64,000 nt of DNA from Chryseobacterium rhizosphaerae (GTDB lineage Bacteria > Bacteroidota > Bacteroidia > Flavobacteriales > Weeksellaceae), in the NCBI RefSeq assembly GCF_003385455.1, contig NZ_QNUF01000001.1:186001-250000 (forward strand), in the 5' to 3' direction. Of the stretch, positions 43,673-53,725 are shown one piece after another. The position numbers and the translations under genes were made by a program. Positions within the stretch are counted from its first letter, which is position 1; the number at the start of each line of letters is the position of its first letter. The notes under the pieces were generated by a model, which saw only the letters and a list, made by a program, of their open reading frames with translations, was not told where the DNA came from and made no database searches.

Positions 43673-46600
43673 ATGAATAAATTCATTAAAAATATAATCG
43701 CTTTTTCATTAAAAAATAAAGCATTTACCTTTATCTGGGTAGCTATTCTGGCCATCGCCGGCTTTATAAGTTTCAAGAACATGCCGATTGAAGCTTTTCC
43801 GGATGTTACCAATACCCAGATTGTAATTATTACCCAGTGGAATGGGCGTAGTGCAGAAGAAGTAGAACGTTTTGTTACTACTCCCATCGAATTAGCTATG
43901 AGCCCGGTTCAGAAGAAAACCAGTGTGAGGAGTACTACCATGTTTGGACTTTCCATTGTTAAAATTCTGTTTGACGATGGGGTGGACGATACTTTTGCCA
44001 GAAATCAGGTGAATAACCAATTAAGAACCATTAGCCTTCCTGATGAGGTAGATCCCGAAGTACAGCCACCCTACGGGCCCACCGGGGAGATTTTCAGATA
44101 TACCCTGGAAAGTAAAACAAAAGATTCCCGTAAATTGCTTACCCTTCAAAACTGGGTCATTGACCGTGCTTTGAGAGGAGTGCCGGGAGTAGCAGATATT
44201 AATGTTTTCGGAGGGCAGGATAAAGTTTTTGAACTGAGTATTGATCCACGCGCGCTGGATAAATACAATTTAACTCCTCTGCAGGTATATGATGCTGTGA
44301 CCAAAAGTAACCTGAATGTTGGAGGAGATGTCATTGAAAAAAATGGGCAGGCTTATGTGGTAAGAGGAATAGGTTTGGTAAAATCTGTAGCTGATATAGG
44401 AAATATCACCATCCTGAATGACAGCGGGAACCCTGTTTTGGTGAAAAATGTAGCCGAAGTGCATGAAAGTTCTATGCCCAGGGTAGGGCAGGCGGGTCTG
44501 AATAACCATGAAGATACCGTAGAAGGGATTGTGGTAATGAGAAAAGGAGAGAATCCAAGAGAAGTTTTAATAGGTGTAAAAGCTAAAATTAAAGAACTCA
44601 ACGAAAAGATTCTTCCGAAAGATGTAAAAATGGTAACCTTTTATGACCGGGATAATCTGATGGATTTTACGACACGTACCGTGATGCATAACCTTATTGA
44701 AGGAATTATTCTGGTAACGGTGATCGTTCTTATCTTTATGGCAGACTGGAGAACTACGCTGATTGTTTCCATTATTATTCCCTTATCTCTGCTGTTTGCA
44801 TTTTTATGTTTAAAATTAGCCGGGATGAGTGCCAATCTACTTTCATTGGGAGCTGTTGACTTTGGAATTATCATTGACGGAGCCGTCGTCATGGTGGAAG
44901 GACTCTTTGTAATGCTCGACCATAAAGCCCATAAATATGGAACAGAAAAATTCAATAAACTGGCAAAAGGAGGCTGGATCAAGCAAACCGGAACCGGGTT
45001 GGGAAAAGCTATCTTTTTCTCAAAGTTAATTATCATCACTTCTCTGATTCCTATTTTCTCATTCCAGAAAGTGGAAGGAAAGATGTTTTCACCTCTGGCT
45101 TTTACTTTAGGATTTGCATTGATAGGTGCATTGATATTTACATTAACCCTTGTTCCCGTTCTTTCTCATATCCTTTTAAATAAGAATGTAAAAGAAAAAA
45201 ACAATCCTTTTGTCAATTTCTGGGACAGAATTGTGTTAAAGGGCTTTAATATGACCTTCAGGCATAAAAAGACCAGTATGATCGTTGCCATCTCCTTCCT
45301 GGCGCTGACCCTGTTCTCAGGTAAGTTTCTTGGAACGGAATTCTTACCTCAATTGAATGAAGGTTCTTTGTGGATTACGGCAGAAATGCCGATGAGCTCA
45401 TCATTAAAAGAATCCCTTAAAACAGCAGACCTTTTAAAGAAAGATATTATGAGCTTTTCCGAAGTGACTGATGTGCTGGCTCAGACAGGTAGAAGTAATG
45501 ATGGTACCGATCCCAATGGATTTGGATTTGTACAGTTTGCTGTAAACCTTAAACCCAGAGAAGAATGGAAACGTAAGATCACTTATGAAGAATTAATTAA
45601 TGAAATTGATAAAAAGCTTCGGAGCTACCAGGGAATTACATTCAACTATTCTCAGCCGATTTCAGATAACGTGGCTGAAGCAGTAGCCGGTTTTAAAGCT
45701 GAAAACGGGATTAAAATCTATGGGGACAACTTAGAGACTCTGGATAAGCTGGGAGAAGAAGTTTTATTAAAAATTAAAGATGTAAAAGGGGTAAAAGATC
45801 CGGGAATCATTAAAAATATAGGTCAACCGGAAGTAAGTGTTGTTTTAGACCGGGATAAAATGGCTGCGTACGGAGTAATGCCCGCTGATGCACAGGCAGT
45901 TCTGGAAATGGCTTTTGGAGGAAAAACAGCTTCCGAAATGTTTGATGGGGAAAGGAAATTTCCGATTCGTCTTCGTTATTCCCAGGAATACAGAAAAGAT
46001 GAAAATGATATTGCCTCCCTGATGGTACCTACCCAAGATGGGGCAAAAATTCCATTGAAGGAAATCAGTACCATTGTAAAAGATAATGGGGCTGCATTTA
46101 TTTACAGAGATAATATAAAAAGGTATATAGGTGTGAAGTTTTCAATCAGAGACAGGGATCTGGGGAGTACCATTGCCGATGCTCAGAAAAAAGTGGAAAA
46201 AATTGAGCTTCCGGATGGATATTCTATAGGATGGACAGGCCAGTTTGAAAACCAGCAGCGTGCCTCACACAGATTGGCTCAGGTAGTACCCGTGAGTATT
46301 TTGATGATCTTCTTTCTGTTATTTATCCTGTTTGGAAATATAAAAGATTCACTTCTTGTATTGGCTAATGTACCTTTTGCACTGATAGGAGGAATTATTG
46401 CCTTGCATGTGACGGGAATAAACTTTGGTATTTCTGCAGGAGTAGGGATGATTGCCCTTTTGGGAATCTGTATTCAGAATGGGGTCATTCTTATTACAGA
46501 GTTTCATCAGAATGTAAAAGAAGGAATGGATATAGATACGGCTATATTAAGTGGTGTTAAATCCAGAACAAGACCGGTGATTATGACAGCACTTATGGCG

Positions 46601-46771
46601 TCTATCGGATTAATGCCCGCTGCTTTATCTACGGGAATCGGCTCAGAATCTCAAAAACCCCTGGCAATTGTAATCATTGGGGGGTTAATTACGGCCACTG
46701 TCCTTACCCTACTTATTTTCCCTATTATTTTCTGGATTTTCAACAGAACCAAAAAATTACGGTCAATTTAA
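43673..46771 (+). CDS. Heavy-metal RND efflux transporter, CusA/CzcA family
   Basis: This 1032-residue inner membrane proton-driven pump has about 12 membrane segments and two large periplasmic loops. The family motif DFGIIIDGAVVMVE carries the proton-relay residues D396, D402 and E409, as in CzcA-type pumps. It lies 103 bases after the adaptor gene and is followed by a strong terminator. With the channel and adaptor it forms a complete CusCBA/CzcCBA complex spanning both membranes. Metal choice (Cu/Ag versus Co/Zn/Cd) cannot be decided from the motif alone. Confidence 0.93.
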   Translation: MNKFIKNIIAFSLKNKAFTFIWVAILAIAGFISFKNMPIEAFPDVTNTQIVIITQWNGRSAEEVERFVTTPIELAMSPVQKKTSVRSTTMFGLSIVKILFDDGVDDTFARNQVNNQLRTISLPDEVDPEVQPPYGPTGEIFRYTLESKTKDSRKLLTLQNWVIDRALRGVPGVADINVFGGQDKVFELSIDPRALDKYNLTPLQVYDAVTKSNLNVGGDVIEKNGQAYVVRGIGLVKSVADIGNITILNDSGNPVLVKNVAEVHESSMPRVGQAGLNNHEDTVEGIVVMRKGENPREVLIGVKAKIKELNEKILPKDVKMVTFYDRDNLMDFTTRTVMHNLIEGIILVTVIVLIFMADWRTTLIVSIIIPLSLLFAFLCLKLAGMSANLLSLGAVDFGIIIDGAVVMVEGLFVMLDHKAHKYGTEKFNKLAKGGWIKQTGTGLGKAIFFSKLIIITSLIPIFSFQKVEGKMFSPLAFTLGFALIGALIFTLTLVPVLSHILLNKNVKEKNNPFVNFWDRIVLKGFNMTFRHKKTSMIVAISFLALTLFSGKFLGTEFLPQLNEGSLWITAEMPMSSSLKESLKTADLLKKDIMSFSEVTDVLAQTGRSNDGTDPNGFGFVQFAVNLKPREEWKRKITYEELINEIDKKLRSYQGITFNYSQPISDNVAEAVAGFKAENGIKIYGDNLETLDKLGEEVLLKIKDVKGVKDPGIIKNIGQPEVSVVLDRDKMAAYGVMPADAQAVLEMAFGGKTASEMFDGERKFPIRLRYSQEYRKDENDIASLMVPTQDGAKIPLKEISTIVKDNGAAFIYRDNIKRYIGVKFSIRDRDLGSTIADAQKKVEKIELPDGYSIGWTGQFENQQRASHRLAQVVPVSILMIFFLLFILFGNIKDSLLVLANVPFALIGGIIALHVTGINFGISAGVGMIALLGICIQNGVILITEFHQNVKEGMDIDTAILSGVKSRTRPVIMTALMASIGLMPAALSTGIGSESQKPLAIVIIGGLITATVLTLLIFPIIFWIFNRTKKLRSI

Positions 46772-46788
46772 CATTGTTTTTATATAAT

Positions 46789-46823
46789 TTCGCCTCAGGT
46801 TTTCCTGAGGCGAAGTCTTTTTT
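46789..46823 (+). terminator. Terminator of the efflux operon
   Basis: TTCGCCTCAGG (46789-46799) pairs with CCTGAGGCGAA (46804-46814) around TTTT, followed by GTCT and a T run. Confidence 0.88.
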
Positions 46824-46994
46824 TAGCTTTCTCTTGTATGATTTCAATTAAAATAATTAAATTGGCAAATTAATTATAAACAAATGATAGCTGCAAAAAT
46901 AATGGGTTCCCCATCTTTACGACATTTGTAGAAAAGTTCTCCTTATTCTCAAAACTTAGGCTTATAAAAGCTTATAATATGTCTTAATTTACAA

Positions 46995-47570
46995 ATGTTA
47001 AAACACAATATGAAACACTACAAGAAATCGGTTCTCTTTCTATTTGGATTTTTAATCATCCTGCTGCCTTTGCAGCTGATTTTTAAAATAAATATTGAAG
47101 AAACTTATCCATCCTTTAATTTTCCGGGATTTTCTTCATATCCTATAAAAGATGGAAAGTATATTAAATTTACGAAAACAACTTCCCATGTCTTTTTTAA
47201 AGACGGGGCTGATAGTATTTTAACCAAAAATGATTATTTGGGAGACCGAATACCAAGAACGATACAGATCACCCTGATCCAAAATTTACTTTTTCCTAAG
47301 AAATATCCGGTTTTGGATAGCCGGATAAACAGCTTGCCTCTCTATAAAAAGGAACTTTACCTGTTGAAAAAATCTATTCTTAACCGGAATATTAAAAAAG
47401 TAGATTTAAACGAAAGCAAAAAATTCATCGTAGAAAAATTAAGAGAAAGGTTTCCGGATAAAGAAGTAACTGGAATAGAAGTGGTCAATGAAACTAAAGA
47501 TTTCGATATCACAACAAGAAAAATGAATGATACAGCGATCCGGGATACTGTACTGAGTTTCCGATTTTAA
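46995..47570 (+). CDS. Uncharacterised membrane-anchored protein
   Basis: This 191-residue protein has one N-terminal hydrophobic segment (SVLFLFGFLIILLPLQLIF) and a Lys-rich soluble domain of ~160 residues expected outside the cytoplasmic membrane. The soluble domain matches nothing I recognise. The next gene starts 7 bases later and encodes an HTTM-like membrane protein, so they form a two-gene operon. An ATG at 47010 is an equally good start. Confidence 0.65.
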   Translation: MLKHNMKHYKKSVLFLFGFLIILLPLQLIFKINIEETYPSFNFPGFSSYPIKDGKYIKFTKTTSHVFFKDGADSILTKNDYLGDRIPRTIQITLIQNLLFPKKYPVLDSRINSLPLYKKELYLLKKSILNRNIKKVDLNESKKFIVEKLRERFPDKEVTGIEVVNETKDFDITTRKMNDTAIRDTVLSFRF

Positions 47571-47577
47571 ATTAACG

Positions 47578-48672
47578 ATGATGAATAAACTAAAAGAACT
47601 TCCCTTTACCAGTTACCATCCAAGCTATGAGTTTCTGGCTTTTTACCGAATATTTTTCTCTATGTTCCTATTATGGACAGGAGTGTCAGATAACAGCTGG
47701 ATTCATTCTATTCCTAACAGTGCAATGCATCCGCCGATCAGCATACTGTCTTTTATAGATTTCATTCCCTCAGGAACCTTTTTTGTGCTATGCAGATATA
47801 TAATGTATCTCGGATTGTTGTTGATCATGATAGGCTACAAGCCGAGGATATTTGCCATACTTTATATGGTGATCTATGTATTGACCAGTAATTATGCCTA
47901 TTCTTTTGGAAAAGTAAATCATGATTTCGTTTATACCCTGCCAATTTTAATCATGGCATTTTCTCCATGGAACAGAACCTACAGTTTTTTTCCGGAACCT
48001 GTAAAAGAAACTGATGGACCGGCCAAGTCGTGGCCTCTATTTATGATAAGCCTTATTTTTAGTTTCGGAATGTTTACCGCCGGATTTTCTAAAATTTTAG
48101 GAGGATGGCTAAGTATGGATACCCAATATACACAGATCTTTTTTAGCCAGTACAGATATATTATAGGTTGGAATGATTTTCTTTCAGATTTCTATGACGG
48201 AATAAATTCTAAGATATTTTGGGAATTTCTGGATTATTTTACTGTCTTTTTTGAAACAGTTTTTATAATAGCCTTTCTTTATCCGAAGTTTTTCAGGTTT
48301 ATGCTTTTGATAACCGTCTTTTTTCATCTGAATGTACTTCTGATGCTGAATATCTCATTTATGTATTCAATAGGTTTGTATACTCTTTTCATTCCTGCTT
48401 ATTTGCTTCCTGTAGGTTTTAGAAGTAAAGTGAAAAAAATACTTACCCATATATTTAACCCGAATTATCGATTGATTGCACTTGCACTGATCGTTCTGTA
48501 TTTATTAATTCTTGGCTTCTTCGATATCAATACCATCGGCTTTATTTGTAATGAATTTTTCTCTTTTATTGCTTTTGGCCAGAATTCTACATCGCTGATC
48601 ATGATGGGAGGAGCTTTTCTGCTGGCTTTATACTTATTTATACGGTCGTTGAGGAAATTGGATGTCAAATGA
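47578..48672 (+). CDS. HTTM-like multi-pass membrane protein
   Basis: The 364-residue protein has about 8-9 hydrophobic segments. The segment SFGKVNHDFVYTLPILIMAF resembles the conserved helix of the HTTM domain shared with vitamin K-dependent gamma-carboxylase and with DoxX-like quinone-linked proteins. It likely works with the single-pass protein encoded 7 bases upstream. Carboxylase activity is not implied: the known catalytic lysine was not located. The role is unknown. Confidence 0.62.
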   Translation: MMNKLKELPFTSYHPSYEFLAFYRIFFSMFLLWTGVSDNSWIHSIPNSAMHPPISILSFIDFIPSGTFFVLCRYIMYLGLLLIMIGYKPRIFAILYMVIYVLTSNYAYSFGKVNHDFVYTLPILIMAFSPWNRTYSFFPEPVKETDGPAKSWPLFMISLIFSFGMFTAGFSKILGGWLSMDTQYTQIFFSQYRYIIGWNDFLSDFYDGINSKIFWEFLDYFTVFFETVFIIAFLYPKFFRFMLLITVFFHLNVLLMLNISFMYSIGLYTLFIPAYLLPVGFRSKVKKILTHIFNPNYRLIALALIVLYLLILGFFDINTIGFICNEFFSFIAFGQNSTSLIMMGGAFLLALYLFIRSLRKLDVK

Positions 48673-48808
48673 TAAATACACAGGGATTTAATGATGATTA
48701 TAGAACAATACTAAAGATTGAAATAACAAATTTTATTCTTTTATATATTGGGTTTCAGGGTTTTTCGGAAAAGGTTTCTTAAAGTTTTTTTCAATTCAGA
48801 AAATTGTG

Positions 48809-48919
48809 TAAATTTGCAGTCTCAATACATTGAAATATAAGGTTTGTACTTCATTGGATTTGAATATTGAAACTTTTTTCAATAAAAAGGTTTTGGTATT
48901 TAAAAATTCATTATATTTG
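48809..48919 (+). promoter_or_regulatory. Two tandem promoters of tuf
   Basis: TAAATTTG at 48809-48816 and TATATTTG at 48912-48919 both fit the -7 consensus. The second has TTTG at 48892-48895, 16 bases upstream, and lies 44 bases before the start codon. The remaining bases between 48673 and 48963 are AT-rich without other structure. Confidence 0.6.
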
Positions 48920-48963
48920 CACACCGAAAATTTGAAAAACAATAAATAAATAATTTTACAATC

Positions 48964-50175
48964 ATGGCAAAGGAAACGTTTAATCGTAACAAACCACACT
49001 TGAACATTGGTACTATTGGTCACGTTGACCATGGTAAAACAACTCTTACAGCTGCTATTTCTGCTGTATTAGCTAGCAAAGGTCTTGCTGAGAAAAAAGA
49101 CTTCTCTGCAATTGACTCTGCTCCAGAAGAAAAAGAAAGAGGTATTACTATCAATACTGCTCACATCGAATACGAAACTGAAAAAAGACACTATGCTCAC
49201 GTTGACTGTCCAGGTCACGCCGACTATGTTAAGAACATGGTAACTGGTGCTGCTCAAATGGATGGGGCTATCGTAGTATGTGCTGCAACTGACGGTCCAA
49301 TGCCTCAGACTAGAGAACATATCCTACTTTGCCGTCAGGTAAACGTACCAAGAATCGTTGTTTTCATGAACAAAGTTGACATGGTAGATGACCCTGAGTT
49401 ATTAGAGCTTGTTGAAATGGAACTTAGAGACTTATTGTCTACTTACGAATTCGACGGAGATAACTCTCCAGTAATTCAAGGTTCTGCATTAGGAGCTCTT
49501 ACAGCAGCTACTGCATCTCCTGCTAACACAGAAGATAAGTGGTTCAAGAGCGTTGAAGAATTGATGGATGCTGTTGATACTTGGATCGAGCAACCACCAA
49601 GAGATACTGAAAAGCCATTCTTGATGCCAATCGAAGACGTATTCTCTATTACAGGTAGAGGTACTGTAGCAACTGGTAGAATCGAGGCTGGTGTTATCAA
49701 CACTGGAGATCCAGTTGATATCGTTGGTATGGGTGATGAGAAATTAACTTCTACTATTACAGGAGTTGAGATGTTCAGAAAGATCCTAGATAGAGGTGAA
49801 GCTGGAGATAACGTAGGTCTATTGTTGAGAGGTATTGAAAAAACTGACATCAAGAGAGGTATGGTTATCGCTAAGAAAGATTCAGTTAAGCCACACAAAA
49901 AATTCAAGGCTTCTGTTTATATCCTTTCTAAAGAAGAAGGTGGACGTCACACTCCATTCCACAACAAGTACCGTCCTCAGTTCTACGTAAGAACTACTGA
50001 CGTTACAGGTGAAATCTTCTTACCAGAAGGTGTAGAAATGGTAATGCCAGGAGATAACTTAGAGATCACTGTAGAATTGTTACAGCCAATCGCTCTTAAC
50101 GTAGGTCTTAGATTTGCGATCAGAGAAGGAGGTAGAACAGTTGGATCTGGTCAGGTTACTGAAATCTTAGATTAA
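48964..50175 (+). CDS. tuf: Elongation factor Tu
   Basis: EF-Tu delivers aminoacyl-tRNA to the ribosome using GTP. The 403-residue protein has G1 [10 protein letters not shown]2 [10 protein letters not shown]3 DCPGHADY, G4 MNKVDM and G5 GSAL, followed by beta-barrel domains 2 and 3. It is slightly longer than the E. coli protein because of a short insert after G5 ([16 protein letters not shown]). It opens the tuf-tRNA-Trp-secE-nusG-ribosomal protein-rpoB cluster. Confidence 0.97.
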   Translation: MAKETFNRNKPHLNIGTIGHVDHGKTTLTAAISAVLASKGLAEKKDFSAIDSAPEEKERGITINTAHIEYETEKRHYAHVDCPGHADYVKNMVTGAAQMDGAIVVCAATDGPMPQTREHILLCRQVNVPRIVVFMNKVDMVDDPELLELVEMELRDLLSTYEFDGDNSPVIQGSALGALTAATASPANTEDKWFKSVEELMDAVDTWIEQPPRDTEKPFLMPIEDVFSITGRGTVATGRIEAGVINTGDPVDIVGMGDEKLTSTITGVEMFRKILDRGEAGDNVGLLLRGIEKTDIKRGMVIAKKDSVKPHKKFKASVYILSKEEGGRHTPFHNKYRPQFYVRTTDVTGEIFLPEGVEMVMPGDNLEITVELLQPIALNVGLRFAIREGGRTVGSGQVTEILD

Positions 50176-50190
50176 TATCTTAAAATAAAT

Positions 50191-50226
50191 AAAGCTTCCG
50201 CAAGGAATCTCTTGCGGAGCTTTTTA
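50191..50226 (+). terminator. Hairpin terminator after tuf
   Basis: AAAGCT(T)CCGCAAG pairs with CTTGCGGAGCTTT with one bulged T, then T5. It precedes tRNA-Trp by only a few bases and may end most tuf transcripts. Confidence 0.75.
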
Positions 50227-50229
50227 TCT

Positions 50230-50300
50230 ACGGGCATCGTCCAATGGTAGGATACCGGTCTCCAAAACCGTTGATCAGGGTTCGAATCCTTGTGCCCGTG
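50230..50300 (+). tRNA. tRNA-Trp (anticodon CCA)
   Basis: Acceptor ACGGGCA/TGCCCGT with discriminator G, anticodon loop CTCCAAA, T arm AGGGTTCGAATCCTT. Its place between tuf and secE is typical of many bacteria. Confidence 0.93.
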
Positions 50301-50312
50301 CAAATATAAATT

Positions 50313-50519
50313 ATGAGTTCATTTGTCGATTTTTTAAAAGGTTCTTATAACGAATTCAGACATAAAGTTGAATGGCCAAAATGGGCTGACCTTCAGTCTT
50401 CTACTATTGTAGTGACTATTGCGACAGTTATTCTGGCATTGTTTACCTTTGGAGTTGATGAATTGTTTTCAAAAGCAATCAGCAACATCATCGGAATACT
50501 AATCAACTTGTTCAATTAA
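50313..50519 (+). CDS. secE: Preprotein translocase subunit SecE
   Basis: SecE is the small 68-residue clamp subunit of the SecYEG channel. It has an amphipathic N-terminal helix with KVEWPKWADL, the typical family motif, and one membrane segment (STIVVTIATVILALFTFGV). It is followed 18 bases later by nusG. Confidence 0.92.
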   Translation: MSSFVDFLKGSYNEFRHKVEWPKWADLQSSTIVVTIATVILALFTFGVDELFSKAISNIIGILINLFN

Positions 50520-50537
50520 TTAAAAGTATTTTCCATA

Positions 50538-51080
50538 ATGAGCGAATTGAAATGGTATGTGCTGAAAGCAATCAGCGGACAGGAAAATAAAGTGAAAAAC
50601 TATATTGAGACAGAAATCAAACGTTTAGGGTTTGAGCAGTACGTTACTCAAGTGGTTATTCCTATGGAAAAGGTTATTCAAATTAGAAACGGTAAAAAAG
50701 TTCCTAAAGAAAGACCTTACTATCCTGGTTACTTAATGATTGAAGCTGAGTTAATGGGAGAGATTCCCCATGTTATCAAAAACATTCCCGGAGTAATATC
50801 TTTCTTGAGTTTAACAAAAGGAGGAGATCCAGTTCCAATGAGAAAGTCTGAAGTAAACAGAATGCTTGGAAGAATGGATGAGCTATCAGAATTTGCCAGC
50901 GATGTGGAAATTCCATATATCGTAGGAGAGAATGTAAAAGTAATCGATGGCCCTTTCAATGGATTCAACGGTACTGTTGAAAAAATTCTTGAAGATAAAA
51001 AGAAAATTGAAGTTTCTGTACTGATCTTCGGTAGAAAAACTCCAATGGAGCTTAGCTATATGCAAGTAGAAAAAGTATAA
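50538..51080 (+). CDS. nusG: Transcription termination/antitermination protein NusG
   Basis: NusG binds RNA polymerase and links it to Rho or the ribosome. The 180-residue protein has the NGN domain (WYVLKAISGQENKV, then ERPYYPGYLMIEAEL) and the C-terminal KOW motif VIDGPFNGFNGTVEKI. In most bacteria rplK follows immediately; here ~2.9 kb separates them. Confidence 0.95.
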   Translation: MSELKWYVLKAISGQENKVKNYIETEIKRLGFEQYVTQVVIPMEKVIQIRNGKKVPKERPYYPGYLMIEAELMGEIPHVIKNIPGVISFLSLTKGGDPVPMRKSEVNRMLGRMDELSEFASDVEIPYIVGENVKVIDGPFNGFNGTVEKILEDKKKIEVSVLIFGRKTPMELSYMQVEKV

Positions 51081-51102
51081 TAATTACTTATATAATATAA
51101 AA

Positions 51103-51131
51103 AAGGCTGCTGTAAAGCGGTCTTTTTTTTG
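51103..51131 (+). terminator. Terminator after nusG
   Basis: AAAGGCTGCT and AGCGGTCTTT pair fully, including wobbles, around GTAA, followed by T8. It separates secE-nusG from the inserted genes. The 51132-51446 stretch has no clear promoter or other structure. Confidence 0.75.
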
Positions 51132-51521
51132 TTTACTCTTGTATCAAGAAATAAATTTCTATTCTGTACTGCTTCCTGGATTTTCTGATTACTTATGTGT
51201 ACTTAAGTTCGTATTAATATATCCCTATATTATCATTCTTTTGTCAATGTTTCTATAGAGAGCTTTGCCATTATTGGAATGATCACCTTCATACGATAAA
51301 GATTACTTTGATTGATGTTATCAATGATTTCATATTCATTATTTTCCCTTATATGGCATACTTATTGTAACCAATCAACCAACTAATCCATAAAACTTTA
51401 TATTTTTCTTATTTGATACACTGTTCAGCAGAAGTATTAAACTTTTGTGTCTATATCGGAGATCAAAAATTGGGAATTTCAACATGAAGAGGCGACTTCT
51501 ACAATAAACACACATAATTCA

Positions 51522-52142
51522 ATGATTAAATTAACTTCGATGCTCCTTTTAACGGGTGCTGTCGCGTTTGCAAACGCGCAGGTTGGTATCAATACTGCAA
51601 CACCGGAAAAGGAACTTACCGTTAACGGGACCATGAAAACATCAGGGATGGTCTTCAAAAAACCAATGGAAAAGCTGGGTGCAGACGAAAACTATACTTT
51701 TGTCATCAAATCTCCAGCTCCGGAAAACAAAATTACAGCCTATAATGATTCTTTTGTTCCCAATTCCCCGGCACCCATTAATATTATCCAGTTTAAAATC
51801 ACATGTGACCCTTCAGATAAAGACTGGGTTAATCAATTTGATACTAAGATCAATTCTAAGAAATTCCTTGTTGTCATTTCTTCTTTTGGATTTACCCAAC
51901 CTACCAGAACTTATTCTGCAGATTGGTTGACTCCGGTACCTCAGATTTTTGCATATTCTTCGGGAGGAACCTGGAAACTGAAAGCAGATTATCAGGGATT
52001 TTCTCCTGATTCATCATTGTCTACAGGAGAATGGACTCTCAATTTATTGGTGTATGACAGATCATATGCTAAGGAATTCAATACTACCCAAGATCTTAAA
52101 GCTTCTACTACCGGTGCAGCAGCAGCACCATTAATTCAATAA
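51522..52142 (+). CDS. Secreted 'QVGINT' paralogue 1
   Basis: This 206-residue exported protein has a signal peptide (MLLLTGAVAFANAQ) and then VGINTATPEKELTVNG, a motif common at the N terminus of Bacteroidota surface and tail-fibre-like proteins. The remainder is beta-rich with Trp/Tyr and ends in an Ala-rich tail (TTGAAAAPLIQ). The ATG at 51522 is chosen because a GTG-initiated longer form would add 25 non-signal residues before the signal peptide. It is the first of three adjacent paralogues. No sorting domain is present. Function unknown. Confidence 0.72.
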   Translation: MIKLTSMLLLTGAVAFANAQVGINTATPEKELTVNGTMKTSGMVFKKPMEKLGADENYTFVIKSPAPENKITAYNDSFVPNSPAPINIIQFKITCDPSDKDWVNQFDTKINSKKFLVVISSFGFTQPTRTYSADWLTPVPQIFAYSSGGTWKLKADYQGFSPDSSLSTGEWTLNLLVYDRSYAKEFNTTQDLKASTTGAAAAPLIQ

Positions 52143-52153
52143 AAACATAGATA

Positions 52154-52801
52154 ATGAAAAAAATTACCACAATAATCTTTGTAGCTTTTGCCGCTTTGAG
52201 TATGAATGCTCAGGTTGGTATCAATACTGCTAATCCTAAAGGAACTTTAGATGTAGAAGGTGAAACATTAGTTGAATCTTATTTGGTAGATACTGAAAAT
52301 GCAACGGCAAGAGGAAATTATCTTCTTCTTACCCGTTCAAAAGACACTTCACCTGTAGGTAAAGTAAAACTGCTGGATATTACGCTGCGTAACGTAGCAC
52401 CTGTTAATATGTATAATGTTGTTCTGAAAAATGTGAAACAGGATGAAGTCGTTAACCTGAATACAGGTTTAGATGCCGATAAATATGTTGTTGCCATTAC
52501 AGGAGCTGTTTTTACGGGTGCCGTATCAGCAGCCAACACTTCTACTAATCCGAAATCTTACGGCTCTTATTCTACAGAAGTAAGCCAGATTGTAAAAGCC
52601 GGAAAGAAATTTCACGCAATAAATTTAAGTTTTAAAGGTGCCAGTACTGTTTCTTCGGTTAACGGAACATGGTCTCTTACTCTTAATGTTTTTGAGAAAT
52701 CATTGGTTAAAGACTGGGGAACTTTCAACGGTTCAGTTTCAGCTTCATCATCACCAGCTTATTCGGGAGTTTCAACTAATACGCCTTTAGGGCTTCAATA
52801 A
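52154..52801 (+). CDS. Secreted 'QVGINT' paralogue 2
   Basis: The 215-residue protein has a signal peptide (FVAFAALSMNAQ) followed by VGINTANPKGTLDVEG. A beta-rich domain comes next, with the pattern NGTWSLTLNVF that also occurs in paralogue 1 as GEWTLNLLVYDRS. The 11-base gap from paralogue 1 and 5-base gap to paralogue 3 indicate one operon. Function unknown. Confidence 0.74.
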   Translation: MKKITTIIFVAFAALSMNAQVGINTANPKGTLDVEGETLVESYLVDTENATARGNYLLLTRSKDTSPVGKVKLLDITLRNVAPVNMYNVVLKNVKQDEVVNLNTGLDADKYVVAITGAVFTGAVSAANTSTNPKSYGSYSTEVSQIVKAGKKFHAINLSFKGASTVSSVNGTWSLTLNVFEKSLVKDWGTFNGSVSASSSPAYSGVSTNTPLGLQ

Positions 52802-52806
52802 AAGAT

Positions 52807-53475
52807 ATGATAAGAAAAATTTATATTACGATTATAATGGGTCTGGGAATATTTTTAAATGCACAGACTGGTAAAGTAGGTATCAAAACAGATAAACCCA
52901 CGGAAACCCTTGATGTCAACGGGAAAACATATACCAACTCTTTATACCTTAGAAATCCGGGAGAACCTACAATGACAGGAGGTAGTTTTTTGGCGACTTC
53001 TGAAAATGCTCTTCAGCTGTATGATCCGAATCTGGAAAGCAGCGGATTATTCAATTATCTAAAACTTACCCTTACAGGAGTATCTGGTACCGGAATTGCA
53101 GATTATGACACAAAAATAGATGCTAATAATTTTCTGGTTATCCTTCATAACTATTCATTTAAGCTTAATGATGGAACTACCAATGTAATGCTTGATTATG
53201 GTGATAACGGGATCAATGATAATAAGCAGGGCTCACCGGATGTGACAGCATTCAAAAGTAATGGGACATGGCATATAAAAGCGAAGTTTTCAGATAGCAG
53301 AATTATTGCAACCAATACTTCCACTCCGTCAAGAACCTACAATAATTTTACGGTAGACCTTTATCTGATGGCTTATAGAAGATTGATCACAAAACAGAAT
53401 ATCACTGATGTGAATGCCAATCTTGGAGGAACAGACGGCTCTACACAAACAATCAGTAAACCATCCGGTTTCTAA
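52807..53475 (+). CDS. Secreted 'QVGINT'-type paralogue 3
   Basis: The 222-residue protein has a signal peptide (MGLGIFLNAQ) followed by TGKVGIKTDKPTETLDVNG and a similar beta-rich domain with FTVDLYLMAYRR near the C terminus, where paralogues 1 and 2 have matching strands. It ends the three-gene operon, with a terminator 16 bases later. Function unknown; a shared surface or filament role of the three is possible. Confidence 0.74.
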   Translation: MIRKIYITIIMGLGIFLNAQTGKVGIKTDKPTETLDVNGKTYTNSLYLRNPGEPTMTGGSFLATSENALQLYDPNLESSGLFNYLKLTLTGVSGTGIADYDTKIDANNFLVILHNYSFKLNDGTTNVMLDYGDNGINDNKQGSPDVTAFKSNGTWHIKAKFSDSRIIATNTSTPSRTYNNFTVDLYLMAYRRLITKQNITDVNANLGGTDGSTQTISKPSGF

Positions 53476-53491
53476 TTGATAATATTATAGA

Positions 53492-53522
53492 TAAAAAAGA
53501 CTGCTTATAGCGGTCTTTTTTA
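53492..53522 (+). terminator. Terminator of the three-paralogue operon
   Basis: AAAAAGACTGC and GCGGTCTTTTT pair (one T-G wobble) around TTATA, followed by T residues. Confidence 0.82.
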
Positions 53523-53703
53523 TTAATACCAGAGCCTAACCTTATACCATCTGAAACAGACTTAAAGAACCTCCTGTGGTTGGGATATAAGACAAGATGG
53601 AATAGAGGTGAGATTTTGAAGAGCAATGTAAATGATAAAGATAAAATAAAGAAACAGGTATAAAATTGATCAGAAAATAAAATTTCTTAGCATAACAGAT
53701 AAG

Positions 53704-53725
53704 AAAAATGGGTGCCCCATTTTTA
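53704..53725. terminator. Orphan terminator-like hairpin
   Basis: AAAAATGGG (53704-53712) and CCCATTTTT (53716-53724) pair around TGC, with A/T runs on both sides. No gene lies between it and the terminator at 53522. The 53523-53700 stretch has no ORF but holds CTTATA/TATAAG and CCATCT/AGATGG pairings, so a small RNA is possible. Confidence 0.45.

Noticed and set aside
51447..51521. Longer GTG-initiated form of the first QVGINT gene
   Set aside because: It would place 25 polar residues before a clear signal peptide; the ATG at 51522 is a better start.
51447..53475. Prophage tail-fibre remnant
   Set aside because: VGINTxxP motifs occur in phage fibres, but each gene has a Sec signal peptide and no phage structural or integrase genes are nearby.
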